64,000 nucleotides of DNA from Allosaccharopolyspora coralli (GCF_009664835.1 NZ_CP045929.1:2604001-2668000), one strand, 5' to 3'; counted from the stretch's first letter, positions 18,902 through 28,057 are shown. Notes: generated by a model from the letters alone, not told the origin. Translations and numbers: made by a program.

Positions 18902-19837
18902 TTATGCCACTTCGGATGTGACCTGGGGTGTTGCGGTGGCTCGTGCTTGTGCCATCTGGTGCTCGAACGGGATCGGGGCGATGCCGTCGTTCGCGCTGTG
19001 TCGGCGGGTGGTGTTGTAGAAGTCCGCGATCCAGGTCGCGATCTTCAGGCGTGCTTCGGCGCGGGTGGCGAAGTGGTGCCGGTGGACGAACTCGACCTTC
19101 ACGGTGCTGTTGAACGCCTCGGCGGCGGCGTTGTCCAGCGCTGATCCGACCCGACCCATCGATCGCGTGATACCCAGCGCCCGGCAGGTCCTGCCGGTGG
19201 CCGCGGCGGTGTACTCGGATCCGCGATCAGAATGGAAGATCACCCCGTCGACATCGCCACCGCGGGTGGTGGCGGCCATCCGCAGGGAGGCTGTCACCAG
19301 CGCTGAGTCGTGGTGGGCCGACATCGCATAGCCCAGCATCCGCCGCGAGAACAGGTCCTCGGTCGTGGCGAGGTAGAGCGGTCCCTCATCGGTGTCGATC
19401 TGGGTGACGTCACCGCACCACAGCACATCCGGAGCCACGGCGGTGAACTTCCGGCGCACCAGATCCTTTGCCACGGGCCGTTTTCCGGACCGGGTCAACG
19501 ACCGACGCCGCTTCACCGGGCGGCCGGCCAGGCCGAATTCGGACATCCGTGCCGCCACGGTGTTCTCCGAAACCTTCCAGCCGGCTTCCCGAAGATCATC
19601 GGTGACCCGAGGGCTGCCGTAGGTGCCGCCCGAGGCGGTGAACAGCGTCTGGATCTGCTCATCCAGCTGTGCGCGCCGCTGCTCACGCCGGGTGGGCTTA
19701 CGGTTGATCCACTTGTAGAACCAGGACTGCGAGACTCCCAAGGCCCGGCAGGCGATCGCGTGCGGAACGCCGAAACCGGTCCTCTGGGATGCGATGAACT
19801 CCGCCACGATCACTGGTTCATCGCATCCTTGACCCAC
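18902..19837 (-). CDS. IS3-family transposase OrfB
   Basis: A 311-residue integrase-type transposase. The DDE triad is visible in CGDVTQID, FHSDRGSEYT and AAEAFNSTVKVE, preceded by the HTH_21-type region SWFYKWINRKP. It overlaps orfA by 28 bp in the –1 frame, so the active transposase is probably an OrfAB fusion made by programmed frameshifting. No internal disruption is seen, so the element may still be active. Confidence 0.9.
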   Translation of the reverse strand: MGQGCDEPVIVAEFIASQRTGFGVPHAIACRALGVSQSWFYKWINRKPTRREQRRAQLDEQIQTLFTASGGTYGSPRVTDDLREAGWKVSENTVAARMSEFGLAGRPVKRRRSLTRSGKRPVAKDLVRRKFTAVAPDVLWCGDVTQIDTDEGPLYLATTEDLFSRRMLGYAMSAHHDSALVTASLRMAATTRGGDVDGVIFHSDRGSEYTAAATGRTCRALGITRSMGRVGSALDNAAAEAFNSTVKVEFVHRHHFATRAEARLKIATWIADFYNTTRRHSANDGIAPIPFEHQMAQARATATPQVTSEVA

Positions 19838-20127
19838 AGGACCACGGAGCGCTTGAGGACATCACGCTCCATCTCCAACTCCGTTTTCTCCTTGTCCCAT
19901 GCGGCTTTCTCTGCCCGCAACCGCGTCAGCTCCGCGCGCTCGGCTTCATCCAGCTCACCCTGCTCCCTCTCGGCGCGGCCACGATCAGCCTTCACCCAGT
20001 TATGCAGCGTGTACGAGCTAACGCCCAACTCCCGCGCAACCTGCGCGACCGGCTTCCCGGTCTCCGCCACGATCCGCACCGCGCCCGCCCGGAACTCCGG
20101 ATCGAACCGACGCCTCTTGTTTCCCAC
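19810..20127 (-). CDS. IS3-family transposase OrfA
   Basis: A 105-residue DNA-binding protein with an N-terminal helix-turn-helix (KRRRFDPEFRAGAVRIVAET, then VARELGVSSYTLHNWVK) and a C-terminal heptad-rich region EAERAELTRLRAEKAAWDKE that forms the leucine-zipper-like coiled coil of IS3 OrfA proteins. It overlaps orfB. Confidence 0.9.
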   Translation of the reverse strand: MGNKRRRFDPEFRAGAVRIVAETGKPVAQVARELGVSSYTLHNWVKADRGRAEREQGELDEAERAELTRLRAEKAAWDKEKTELEMERDVLKRSVVLWVKDAMNQ

Positions 20128-20224
20128 GACCTGATCATCTCTTCCAGTTCAGGTCTCCACGCTACGAGGGGAAGCACAGCGACGTCGCCAACGGCGCTCG
20201 GTTTCGTTCTCGGCCTGCTGGGGT

Positions 20225-20344
20225 GTCGAGTGTGCGCAGGACCAAAGAGGGATGCGGCTTCGGCCCAAAGGTGGTTGCTTTGCGAGCCAAACGGCTGCCC
20301 GCCGCCGCAGTGGCGTGCAGATCCCGTTGGGTCGGGGGCATGAC
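20225..20344 (-). pseudogene. DUF1015 C-terminal fragment
   Basis: About 40 codons read VMPPTQRDLHATAAAGSRLA, then RKATTFGPKPHPSLVLRTLD. They align along their length with the C-terminus of the DUF1015 protein at the start of this window. Upstream residues do not match, so only the tail is left. The IS3 right end lies about 60 bp away, suggesting IS-linked deletion. Confidence 0.55.
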
Positions 20345-20448
20345 AAGGCCATGCAAACGCTCGGGTGCGAGCATCCAGGCACCGAAGGGGTGCGCGTCGA
20401 CGCCCGAGCGGATCGAATTCCTCGCCTCCCCTGCGGTGCTGTGTGCGT

Positions 20449-21765
20449 TCACGATCGTGGGCTCGACAGCGAAAGCTGAGTCGTCTCTTCCGTCTCCGCG
20501 TGATCGTGACCAGCGCTGTCAGCGACGGCGTGTTTCTCCGCGCGGGCCGGACCGAGTGCGAGCACGCAGGCCAGGCCGGAGGCGGCGGCCATCACGAGCA
20601 CAGCACCACTGACAGGCATGGCCAGTACCAACGGTCCGGCCAACAACGGCCCGGCGGACTGCCCGATCAGCAGGAAGCTGTTGGCCGTGCTGACCAACGA
20701 ACTCTTCCGTTCCTCCGGCGCGTGACGGCTGAAGTGCAGGAACAGCGACTGAGCGAGCGCGGCGAAGCAGAAGCCCTGCACCAGCCGCAGCGGGATCAAT
20801 GCCAGCGGCCCCAACGGAAGCACGACCGCCGCGATGCTGACAGCGCAACCCCCCGCAGCCAAGGCAAAGGCACGCACCGGACGGCCGGTGACGTCGTTGC
20901 GCTGACCCCACCAGAACGAGCCCAGCAGCGTGGCACCCCACATCACCGAATGCAGCACACCCACCCACAGGCTCGCGGAGTCTGGTGCCGTGACGATTCC
21001 GCTGACGTGCTCGGCGAAAACAGGGATCAGCCCGTAGACACCGAAGTAAGCTCCGACAGCGGCCAGCGAAAGCGGCACAGCGCCGGGAACTCGCATCGCG
21101 CCACGACTAGCTCCCCGAGACGCCTGAAACCCGTTGGAACGTGACCGTTCCGGTTCCTGGAGGCCGACGGCGGATCCCACCGCGAGAACGACCGCAGCAA
21201 TGGCGATCACGAACATGAGCTGCCGCAAACCACCTGCACCGACGAACACTCCCCCGGCGATCGGACCGACCAACGCACCGGCTGCGGTCGCGCTGAACGA
21301 CTTGCCCAGCGACGAGCCCCGCTTGTTGTCCGAACCGGCCGACCCCGCGAACGCCGCCGCTGCCTCGACAACTCCACCCAGCGCACCTTGCAGCAAGCGG
21401 CCCGCAACCAACACCAGTGGGCTGAAAGCCAGGGCCATGACCACCATCGCCAGCGCCAGCCCCAGCAGAGCGCGGACGACCATCCACTTGCGACCGATCC
21501 GGTCACCGAGCCGACCCCACAGCGGAGTGGCCACAGTCAAGGCCAGCGCCGGGGCAGCGATGGCCACCCCGGCCCACGTCTGCGTTGCCGCGACCCCCTG
21601 GATGCCCATGTCCTTGAGGTAGAAGGGCATGATCGGCACCAGCATCATCAACCCGGCGGTGTTGACGAACTGCCCCGCCCACAGCAACATCAGGTTCTTG
21701 CTGTCCGCCTCCACGGGGCCGCGCCGCCGCGGCCCGATGGAGGTCTGGAGCTCTCGCCGGGTCAT
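20449..21765 (-). CDS. MFS transporter, probable exporter
   Basis: A 438-residue major facilitator with about 12 membrane segments. The loop 2–3 motif is visible as PLWGRLGDRIGRKWMV, and the second half shows SVMWGATLLGSFWWGQRND. It ends in a His/Glu tail (SAGHDHAETEE). ATG 21765 overlaps the stop of the SbnA-like gene, so the two are translationally coupled. In such pairs the MFS protein often exports the product of the biosynthetic gene. Substrate unknown; a 2,3-diaminopropionate-derived compound or an amino acid is possible. Confidence 0.8.
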   Translation of the reverse strand: MTRRELQTSIGPRRRGPVEADSKNLMLLWAGQFVNTAGLMMLVPIMPFYLKDMGIQGVAATQTWAGVAIAAPALALTVATPLWGRLGDRIGRKWMVVRALLGLALAMVVMALAFSPLVLVAGRLLQGALGGVVEAAAAFAGSAGSDNKRGSSLGKSFSATAAGALVGPIAGGVFVGAGGLRQLMFVIAIAAVVLAVGSAVGLQEPERSRSNGFQASRGASRGAMRVPGAVPLSLAAVGAYFGVYGLIPVFAEHVSGIVTAPDSASLWVGVLHSVMWGATLLGSFWWGQRNDVTGRPVRAFALAAGGCAVSIAAVVLPLGPLALIPLRLVQGFCFAALAQSLFLHFSRHAPEERKSSLVSTANSFLLIGQSAGPLLAGPLVLAMPVSGAVLVMAAASGLACVLALGPARAEKHAVADSAGHDHAETEETTQLSLSSPRS

Positions 21766-22745
21766 GATGCGACCGCGTCGACCGCTTCCGGTTCCCACTG
21801 CGCGTCCGGCAGGCCAGCGACCCACGTGTCGTCGTAGACCAGGTCGAGGTAGCGCTCCCCGCGGTCGGGAAGCATCGTGACCACCCGGGCTCCAGGCTCC
21901 AGCTGTGGGAGCAGCTTGTCGATACCAGCCACGACAGCTCCGGAGGAGCCGCCCGCGAAGATCTTTTCCGTCTCCAGCAGACGGTGACACCCCGCCACGG
22001 AGTCCGCATCGCCGACGTGCAGCACCTGGTCGATCTCCTGTTGGTTCAGGATTTCCGGTACTCGGCTGGCTCCGAAACCGGGCAACTGCCGCGGTCCGGC
22101 GGGTGCTCCGAAGATGACCGAGCCGACGGCATCCACCGCCACGACCTTCATGTTCGGGTGCTGCTGCCGCAGTCGGCGGGCCATGCCTAGGATCGAGCCG
22201 GTAGTGGAGACCGCGGCCACGAGGTAATCGATCGACCCGGCCACGGTCTGCAGAATCTCCTGCCCGGCCGTTTCGTGATAGGCCCGCCAGTTCAGGTCGT
22301 TGGCATACTGATTCACCATCACCGCGCCAGGCGCAGCGGCCAGCTCCCGCGCGCGCCGCACACGCGTGTGCAGGTAACCACCCGCCTCGTCCAGTTCGGT
22401 CACCATCTCGACATCGGCACCATAGAGCGCGAGCAGGCGCAGGTTCGTCGTCGAGGTCTTGGGGTCGACGACCGCGGTGAACGACAGGCCGTGCAGGCTG
22501 GCCGCCATGGCCAGAGCGATACCGAGATTGCCCGAGGTGCTCTCGACCAGACGCATACCCGGATGCAGGGTCCCGTCCCGCAGGCCCTGCTCGACGATGA
22601 AGCGAGCGGGCCGATCCTTCATGCTGCCGCCGGGGTTGAGCATTTCCAGTTTGGCGATCACTTCGGTATCGGGCTCGGGAAAACAGCGGTCGAGACGAAC
22701 CATCGGGGTTGATCCGACACAGCTGAGAACAGAATCGTGAATCAC
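21762..22745 (-). CDS. SbnA/cysteine synthase-like PLP enzyme
   Basis: A 327-residue fold-type II PLP enzyme. It shows the family pattern VGSTPMVRL, then KLEMLNPGGSMKDRPARFIV with the Schiff-base Lys in SMKDR, the substrate loop ESTSGNLGIALA and the phosphate-binding region STTGSILGMA. The 'NPGGS.KDRPA' form is closer to SbnA (making N-(2-amino-2-carboxyethyl)-glutamate, a diaminopropionate precursor) than to housekeeping CysK. GTG 22745 is chosen because GGAGG lies 6 nt upstream. No SbnB-type dehydrogenase or NRPS/NIS synthetase is present here, so the pathway is incomplete or different. Confidence 0.72.
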   Translation of the reverse strand: MIHDSVLSCVGSTPMVRLDRCFPEPDTEVIAKLEMLNPGGSMKDRPARFIVEQGLRDGTLHPGMRLVESTSGNLGIALAMAASLHGLSFTAVVDPKTSTTNLRLLALYGADVEMVTELDEAGGYLHTRVRRARELAAAPGAVMVNQYANDLNWRAYHETAGQEILQTVAGSIDYLVAAVSTTGSILGMARRLRQQHPNMKVVAVDAVGSVIFGAPAGPRQLPGFGASRVPEILNQQEIDQVLHVGDADSVAGCHRLLETEKIFAGGSSGAVVAGIDKLLPQLEPGARVVTMLPDRGERYLDLVYDDTWVAGLPDAQWEPEAVDAVAS

Positions 22746-23012
22746 TGCGAACCTCCTGCAATGCGGCGCGTTCGGGGCGCAGCCGCACTCGGCTGAAAAA
22801 GACAAAAAGTCAGGTAACAGCAGGCAGCATCGCGAGGATCCACAAACAACCCGGCAACCGGACCACTGAGCCCATACCGCAGCACGGCCCGGGTCAGGGT
22901 CAGGGCACGCAGACACCTGTCCCGGAAGCGACAGGACTCAGCAGGGCGCCTCAACAGGGCGCGAGGGTCGCCGGGAACTTCACGAATCGTGCACGCGACG
23001 CTGCGAGGTAAA

Positions 23013-23504
23013 TCAGGTTCGCGCGATACACACGCGTGTCAGAAGATCCACCCCGGACGGTCTCCATGGTGGGCGGGAACACCAGCGGTCGGAATGCGGC
23101 GGTGGCCTCGGCGCCGACAGCAGGGCGGCCAGCATCCCAGCGGCGGTTACCGCAAGCAGGACACCCAAACCCAGCTTCGCGAGATCGTCCTCCCACGAGC
23201 GTCCAGGCACCATGTCTGCGTAATGCGGACCGGCGGCATGGCACACCGGCCCATCGCTCTTCCCATGATCATGGCCAGCCTGCTTGGCGTGATCATGGCT
23301 CCCAGAAGCGTTCTGGGCCAGATGCTCGCCAGCAGGGATATCAGCCGAAGCCGCGGGCGAAGACATCACTGCCTCATGCGCCGGCATCCCAGCCGCAGGC
23401 AGCACAACGAGCTGGATCAGGAGAAGCCCCAACAGTGCCACCGGAAGCAAGACCAAGCCCTTCCGGTGCCGTCTCCCGGCGATCCACTCCTTCACGAACC
23501 CCAC
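23013..23504 (-). CDS. His-rich membrane protein of unknown function
   Basis: A 163-residue protein with one N-terminal membrane helix (LVLLPVALLGLLLIQLVVL), an exposed loop rich in His (SHDHAKQAGHDHGKS) and a second helix (LGLGVLLAVTAAGMLAALL). Layout resembles the DUF6153 protein at 18384–18824, and the loop could bind metal. The start at ATG 23504 has no strong ribosome-binding site. No function can be assigned. Confidence 0.55.
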   Translation of the reverse strand: MGFVKEWIAGRRHRKGLVLLPVALLGLLLIQLVVLPAAGMPAHEAVMSSPAASADIPAGEHLAQNASGSHDHAKQAGHDHGKSDGPVCHAAGPHYADMVPGRSWEDDLAKLGLGVLLAVTAAGMLAALLSAPRPPPHSDRWCSRPPWRPSGVDLLTRVCIART

Positions 23505-24219
23505 CGTAGCGACTGGGAACCCGAGGCCCCAACCATCTTGCGATGTCTCACACCAGCTTGCCGTTCGATTCGACGTTGCCGTTCGCCCTGCAACATCTTG
23601 TGGAAGCCACCAGCCACGGCGGGGCTGGTGGGGCGGGTACGAGCTCGGTCGGCCGTGCCGACCTCACCGTTGGGCCTGTGACGATCCGTCGAGCGTGGCC
23701 CTGACAGCCGAAACGTGAAACCGTTGCGCAGCCAGCCAGAAGGTACGGTTTAGGCCTTCGAGCACCCGTTGTGCCTTGCGACGGAAGGTGCTCGAGCCAC
23801 GATGCGCGCGAGCCACCAGCGGCCCCGTAGCGCGGTCACGGCGCTCTGACCTTCCGGGTAACAACGGTGCGTGTGACTCGCTCTCGAGGCGCCGTCTCAT
23901 GTGCGGGCAGTGCAGCTCGAACGCGGCGGGTCGGTTGAATTCGGGGCGGGGCAGGGAAATTGTGCCGTAGCGGCGACACGGCGTTGCCCACTCGATCCGC
24001 CGGCCGGTGAGCCTGGGAACCAGGATACTCAACGAACAGTGACAACATGATTCCCGTACGTATCTACGATTGGCAATAGTAGACATTCATGCACGTCTCG
24101 AGTAAGTTCCGCGTCCGGGCCGCGGGGAGCCCCGAGACAGCACGCAGACGTGGTTGATCGCATCTGGATCGTCGTCGCGCTCCGGGCTGATACCACCAGG
24201 ACAGAGGAGACTTCCCAAC
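23505..24219. other. intergenic region
   Basis: About 715 bp with no gene I can support on either strand. Its right part should carry the promoter of the NlpC/P60 gene. A one-mismatch version of the island operator is present at 24065–24081. I found no match to a ydaO riboswitch, which often precedes such wall hydrolases. Confidence 0.45.
24065..24081. promoter_or_regulatory. BlaI-type operator candidate (one mismatch)
   Basis: TACGATTGGCAATAGTA fits TACTA-N7-TAGTA with one mismatch. It lies about 140 bp upstream of the NlpC/P60 gene. Confidence 0.4.
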
Positions 24220-25260
24220 GTGGCGTCACACCGGCTCAAGCGGTCGATGAAAGTGGCTCTCGCGGCTTCGGCCATCGCTATGATGGCAGGAACGGTCGCG
24301 ATACCTGCCGGAGCGCAGCCCTCAGACCCGGTTGAGGAGTACCAGGAACTGGGTGCGGAGGCGGCCAACGCCGAGGAGGACCTCGCCGACGCGGAAATGG
24401 CCCTGGATACCAACGAGGCCGAGCTGGCCAAGGCCAAGTCCTCGGTCGCCCAGGCGAGGCAGCTCGAGGACCAGGCGCGACGCGATCAGGAACGACTTCG
24501 CGGTGAAGTCGACCACCTCACCGGCGCCGCCTACCGCGGCGCCCGCTTCAACCAACTCACCACTGCGCTGTCCAGCAAGAGCGCGGACGACTTCCTTGAC
24601 CAAGCGACACTTCTCGAGTCACTGGCCGCAGACAACAGGCAGGTGCTGAACGACTTCAACGACGCGGCCGAGCGCGCCAAGGGCGCTCGTGAGCAAGCCC
24701 AGGAGTCCGAACTCCGCGCGCAGCAAGCGACCGACGCAGCCGCAAAACTTGTCTCCGACGTCCAAGGACGCAAGACGGATCTCGACGGCCGCATCGAGCA
24801 GGTCCGCCAAGCGCTGAACGATCTCAACGACTCCGACCGGGAGCGCCTGCAGGGTCCCGTCGACACCGGCTCCTACCTCGGGCCTCCGGGTGCTGCCAAC
24901 GCCGCCTTGCAGGCGGCCCTGTCCAAGCGCGGCTCCGACTACGAGTGGGGATCGAAGGGACCGACGACCTTCGACTGCTCGGGCCTGACCCAGTGGGCCT
25001 ACAAGCAGGCCGGTATCTCCATCCCGCCGAGCAGCCGCACCCAGTGGACGGCCGGCAAGCCGGTGTCCAAGGACCAGCTCCAACCCGGCGACCTCGTCTT
25101 CTACGACGACGGCAGCGGCGACCCCTCCCAGATCCACCATGTCGGCATGTACGTCGGCGGCGGAAAGATGGTCGATGCCCCGACCGAGGGACAACTCGTC
25201 GACGTCCGTTCCATCAAGGGCGACGGCCACTACATCGGCGCCCGCCGCATCGTCGGCTGA
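24220..25260 (+). CDS. RipA-like NlpC/P60 peptidoglycan endopeptidase
   Basis: About 346 residues from GTG 24220, which follows GAGGAG. The signal peptide (LKRSMKVALAASAIAMMAGT) ends near GAQ. A long coiled coil follows (EEYQELGAEAANAEEDLADA onward), then an NlpC/P60 domain with the catalytic Cys in TFDCSGLTQWAY and His in IHHVGMYVG. These enzymes cleave D-Glu–mDAP bonds during growth and division, and the coiled coil usually controls activity. The gene stands alone, followed by a strong terminator. Confidence 0.9.
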   Translation: MASHRLKRSMKVALAASAIAMMAGTVAIPAGAQPSDPVEEYQELGAEAANAEEDLADAEMALDTNEAELAKAKSSVAQARQLEDQARRDQERLRGEVDHLTGAAYRGARFNQLTTALSSKSADDFLDQATLLESLAADNRQVLNDFNDAAERAKGAREQAQESELRAQQATDAAAKLVSDVQGRKTDLDGRIEQVRQALNDLNDSDRERLQGPVDTGSYLGPPGAANAALQAALSKRGSDYEWGSKGPTTFDCSGLTQWAYKQAGISIPPSSRTQWTAGKPVSKDQLQPGDLVFYDDGSGDPSQIHHVGMYVGGGKMVDAPTEGQLVDVRSIKGDGHYIGARRIVG

Positions 25261-25270
25261 GGTCCACTCT

Positions 25271-25313
25271 CTCGCGCGCTGCTCACGTCTCAGGTGCGTG
25301 CCCAGCGCGCGAG
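25271..25313. terminator. terminator hairpin after NlpC/P60 gene
   Basis: CTCGCGCGCTG and CAGCGCGCGAG are perfect 11-bp arms around a 21-nt loop, ten bases past the stop codon. Confidence 0.7.
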
Positions 25314-25588
25314 GGTCTGCACGAGTACCCGCCGAACTCAGCGGGATGGGCCAGCCAGGTAACCAAGGTCTCCGCCGACCAGTTCAATCACGTCCGTCGG
25401 AGCTTCTCAGCCAGTTCAGTGGTGACCTGGCTGGCAGGGAATCCTCTGCCGGGCAACGGGCGCGATCCGATCGGCGTGCGCGCTCAGAGCGTCGGGGCGA
25501 GAGCCACGGGTGGGTACTGCGCAACTCGCCCTCGAACCAGTAGGTGGCGGACAAGTCCAAGTAAGCCGATCAACGTTCCCAGACGAGG

Positions 25589-25605
25589 TACTAGAATCGC
25601 TAGTA
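25589..25605. promoter_or_regulatory. BlaI-type operator, perfect dyad
   Basis: TACTAGAATCGCTAGTA, extended by GG/CC on both sides to 25587–25607. It lies 53 bp upstream of the beta-propeller gene at 25658. Confidence 0.7.
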
Positions 25606-25657
25606 CCCGAGTCATCCTGGCGCTACCAACGTCAGTCCTCGAGAAATTCAGGATCCC

Positions 25658-26575
25658 ATGACACCGAACCGACTACTGCCGTCGTCCACCGACCAGCGAG
25701 CCAAGACGCGTGTCACCGTGCTGACGATCACAGCACTGTTGCTGATCGCGGGAGCCGTCGTTGCGATCTGGGCAGGCAACCGCAGTAGCAACGACGGCGG
25801 AACGGGAGGAGGGACTGCGGACCAAGCGATGACCCACGTGCACGGGCTGGGAGTCGACCCCGCAGACGGCATGCTCTACGCGGCTACCCACAACGGTCTG
25901 TTCCGGCTTCCGCAGGGCGGGCCCCCGCAGAGGGTGAGCGAGCTGCAGCAGGACACGATGGGATTCACCATCGCCGGGCCCAAGCACTTCCTCGGCAGCG
26001 GACATCCCGACCCTCAGCTCGCCGACGCTCCGGCGAATCTCGGGCTGATTGAAAGTACCGACGGTGGTCGCAGCTGGCGGCCGCTCTCGTTGTCCGGGCA
26101 GGTCGACTTCCACAGCCTGGAGGCCAAGCACGGCCGGGTGTACGGCTACAGCAGCACCACAGGTGAGTTCATGGTGAGCACGGACCGCGTGTCGTGGCAA
26201 AAGCGCGCACCCGTGGTCATGGCCGATTTCTCGGTGAGTCCGGCGTTGGCGAACGAGTTGCTCGCCACCACCGAGCAGGGCCCGGTTCGCAGCTCTGACG
26301 GAGGAATGACCTTCACCCTGATCCCCGGCGCACCCCTGCTGTATTTCCTCGATTGGGTCGACCACGCCACCGTGTACGCGGTAGACCCACAGGGACGCGC
26401 CTTCGTGAGCCCGGACGGCGGAAAGACGTGGGAGGCGCGCGCCCAGTTGGACAGCACGCCGCAGGCCACGGCGGTGGCTGGAGGTCGCTGGTATGTCGCG
26501 ACCCAGACCGGAGTCATGGTCTCAACCAACGGTGGCCAGACGTTCCAGGTTCGAACGCCCTTGGCTGATCGGTGA
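25658..26575 (+). CDS. F510_1955-type membrane-anchored beta-propeller protein
   Basis: A 305-residue protein with one N-terminal membrane anchor (VLTITALLLIAGAVVAIWAG) and BNR/Asp-box repeats (STDGGRSWRPL, SSDGGMTF, SPDGGKTWEA, STNGGQTF). It begins with the block HVHGLGVDPADGMLYAATHN that marks the so-called F510_1955 glycosylhydrolase group. The enzymatic role is unproven, and no catalytic residues of sialidases are evident. Members commonly lie beside copper-resistance genes. A perfect island operator lies upstream. It is followed 76 bp later by a BlaI–M56 pair. Confidence 0.75.
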   Translation: MTPNRLLPSSTDQRAKTRVTVLTITALLLIAGAVVAIWAGNRSSNDGGTGGGTADQAMTHVHGLGVDPADGMLYAATHNGLFRLPQGGPPQRVSELQQDTMGFTIAGPKHFLGSGHPDPQLADAPANLGLIESTDGGRSWRPLSLSGQVDFHSLEAKHGRVYGYSSTTGEFMVSTDRVSWQKRAPVVMADFSVSPALANELLATTEQGPVRSSDGGMTFTLIPGAPLLYFLDWVDHATVYAVDPQGRAFVSPDGGKTWEARAQLDSTPQATAVAGGRWYVATQTGVMVSTNGGQTFQVRTPLADR

Positions 26576-26634
26576 GGCGTCTTGTGATTCGGAGGGCTTC
26601 GTTCCCAAACACCGACGAAGCCGTATCCTCGTTG

Positions 26635-26639
26635 TACTA
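26635..26639. promoter_or_regulatory. possible operator half-site before first BlaI gene
   Basis: TACTA occurs 13 bp before the start codon, but no inverse half-site at the N7 spacing is present. Listed because every other BlaI gene in the 25–45 kb region has a fuller dyad. Confidence 0.2.
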
Positions 26640-26651
26640 GCAGGAGGTGAC

Positions 26652-27011
26652 ATGCAAGGTCTGGGCGATCTCGAAGGCGCCGTGATGGACGTGCTGTGGC
26701 GCGCGTACGGCCCGATGTCAGTTCGCGAGGTGTTGAGCGAACTCAACACGACTCGCGATCTCGCGTACACGACTGTCATGACGGTCATGGACAACCTTCA
26801 CCGCAAGGGCTGGGTCGAGCGCGAGATGCACAACCGCGCCTACCAGTACACCCCGGCCGAAGGACGCGAAGAAGCAGCTGCTCGGACGCTGCGTGAGCTT
26901 CTGGATGCCAGCGGCTCCCCCCAAGCGGTTCTGCTGCACTTCGCGAAGTCGGTGTCCGAGGACGAGTCCGCGGCCCTGCGACGTGGCCTGAGGCGTCGGT
27001 CGAAGCAATGA
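26652..27011 (+). CDS. BlaI/MecI/CopY-family repressor (pair 1)
   Basis: A 119-residue winged-helix repressor. The DNA-binding half runs DLEGAVMDVLWRAYGPMSVR, then VLSELNTTRDLAYTTVMTVM and LHRKGWVERE; the C-terminal half is the dimerisation helix region. The block 'AYTTVMTVMD.L..KGW' is diagnostic for the family. In the classical system BlaI is inactivated when a membrane M56 protease (BlaR1) signals. The partner M56 gene overlaps its stop by 4 bp. ATG 26652 follows AGGAGGTGAC. The ligand or stress sensed is unknown; beta-lactamase genes are absent. Confidence 0.88.
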   Translation: MQGLGDLEGAVMDVLWRAYGPMSVREVLSELNTTRDLAYTTVMTVMDNLHRKGWVEREMHNRAYQYTPAEGREEAAARTLRELLDASGSPQAVLLHFAKSVSEDESAALRRGLRRRSKQ

Positions 27012-27964
27012 TCCTCGCGCTCGCTCTCCTCGTCGGTGTCGTCGCGGTTGCCTGTTCTGGCCCTGCTGTCCTCGACCGAATGGTCCGGCGCAAGGTCGAT
27101 CCGCAGGCGGTGCTGGTGACATGGATCGTCCTGGTGGGTGCGACGTTCATGACTGTGATCGCCACGCTGGCGGTCATCCTGTTGCCGACCCATGGGCCGG
27201 CTCCAGTGCTCATCCAGCTCATCCACCATTGCTGGGTCGCCGTTCGTCACGGTGCGGTACCTCGCACTCACGAAATGGCAGCTTTGGCGCTATTCGTGGT
27301 CGCCTTCCTCACGGCCGCACAGGTCGGTCGTGGGCTCCTGCGGTACGGACGCCACAAGCGACAACTGCACCACAAGCACCTGCAGTTGCTCAGGATCACC
27401 GCTCACAGCGAACCGGGTCCGTTCACCACCATGTGGTTGCCTCACCCGGCACCACTGGCATACAGCGTGGCGGGTAGCCCAGCGTTCGTCGTGGCGACTG
27501 AGGGCGTCCGAGACGAGCTGGGAAAAGTCAACGCTGCTGCGGTGCTTGAGCACGAACGTGCCCATCTCCGTGGCCGCCACCACCTGCTGGTCGGCTTCGC
27601 CGAAGCGCTGGCCAAGTCGGTGCCCTGGGTGCCGCTGACCCGGCGCTCGCCCGACTTGGTGCGCACCGCGATCGAGCTGGCAGCCGACCTTGAAGCAGCC
27701 CGAAAGCACGGTACTAACGCTGTGCAGTCAGCGCTGCGCACGATGTCCAAAACCGGCGGCCCCTCAACACCTCAGCATGCTCTCGGAATGGCTGACAGTG
27801 GCGTTGCTCTCCGGTTGGAACATCTCGACCGACTCTCGGAGAACACCACCGCGGCAAGGCGCCTCCTCGTTTCCGGCACCGTCGGGGTGATGGCTGCGTC
27901 CGCCCCGGCCCTGACAGGCATCGGAATTCTGACGGCTGTCGGGATTCTTACCTGCCTGCTGTAA
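27008..27964 (+). CDS. M56-family membrane metalloprotease (pair 1)
   Basis: A 318-residue polytopic protein with the zinc motif HERAH in LEHERAHLRGRHHLLVGFAE, preceded by three to four hydrophobic segments and followed by a C-terminal one. It lacks the penicillin-binding sensor domain of true BlaR1, so the signal is something else. ATG 27008 overlaps the blaI-like stop (ATGA). It would cut or trigger cleavage of the co-encoded repressor; this is by analogy with BlaR1. Confidence 0.85.
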   Translation: MILALALLVGVVAVACSGPAVLDRMVRRKVDPQAVLVTWIVLVGATFMTVIATLAVILLPTHGPAPVLIQLIHHCWVAVRHGAVPRTHEMAALALFVVAFLTAAQVGRGLLRYGRHKRQLHHKHLQLLRITAHSEPGPFTTMWLPHPAPLAYSVAGSPAFVVATEGVRDELGKVNAAAVLEHERAHLRGRHHLLVGFAEALAKSVPWVPLTRRSPDLVRTAIELAADLEAARKHGTNAVQSALRTMSKTGGPSTPQHALGMADSGVALRLEHLDRLSENTTAARRLLVSGTVGVMAASAPALTGIGILTAVGILTCLL

Positions 27965-28010
27965 CCGGCCCTTCGTTGACTCGCAACACGGCCACCGAGT
28001 CATCACCGCG

Positions 28011-28047
28011 CTGAGGCTCGGCACGCTGCGGCGCGCCCAAGCCTCAG
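28011..28047. terminator. hairpin between convergent genes
   Basis: CTGAGGCT and AGCCTCAG form 8-bp arms with a GC-rich 21-nt loop, between the convergent M56 and multicopper oxidase genes. Confidence 0.55.
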
Positions 28048-28057
28048 TGCATCTACC

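Larger units (their letters stand above)
18889..20161 (-). mobile_element. IS3-family insertion sequence
   Basis: A 1273-bp element with CGTGGAGAC at the left end and its inverse GTCTCCACG at the right end (18889–18897, 20153–20161). It encodes orfA and orfB in the arrangement expected for IS3 with a –1 frameshift. No clear target duplication is visible at the edges, so it may have been followed by rearrangement. A DUF1015 fragment adjoins its right end. Confidence 0.85.

Noticed and set aside
18886-20164. Target duplication flanking the first IS3 element
   Set aside because: Three- and four-base flanks do not match in any of the possible end positions.
22742-22954. Cys-containing upstream frame as attenuator leader for the SbnA-like gene
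   Set aside because: Cysteines are few and scattered, and no terminator/antiterminator pair could be drawn.
23664-24086. 140-codon minus-strand frame
   Set aside because: Arg/Ser-rich, no ribosome-binding site, no recognisable domain, and a plus-strand frame of equal quality overlaps it.
23750-24219. Possible ydaO riboswitch upstream of the NlpC/P60 gene
   Set aside because: A GGTTGAATTCGGGG stretch looked similar at first, but the other conserved segments are missing.
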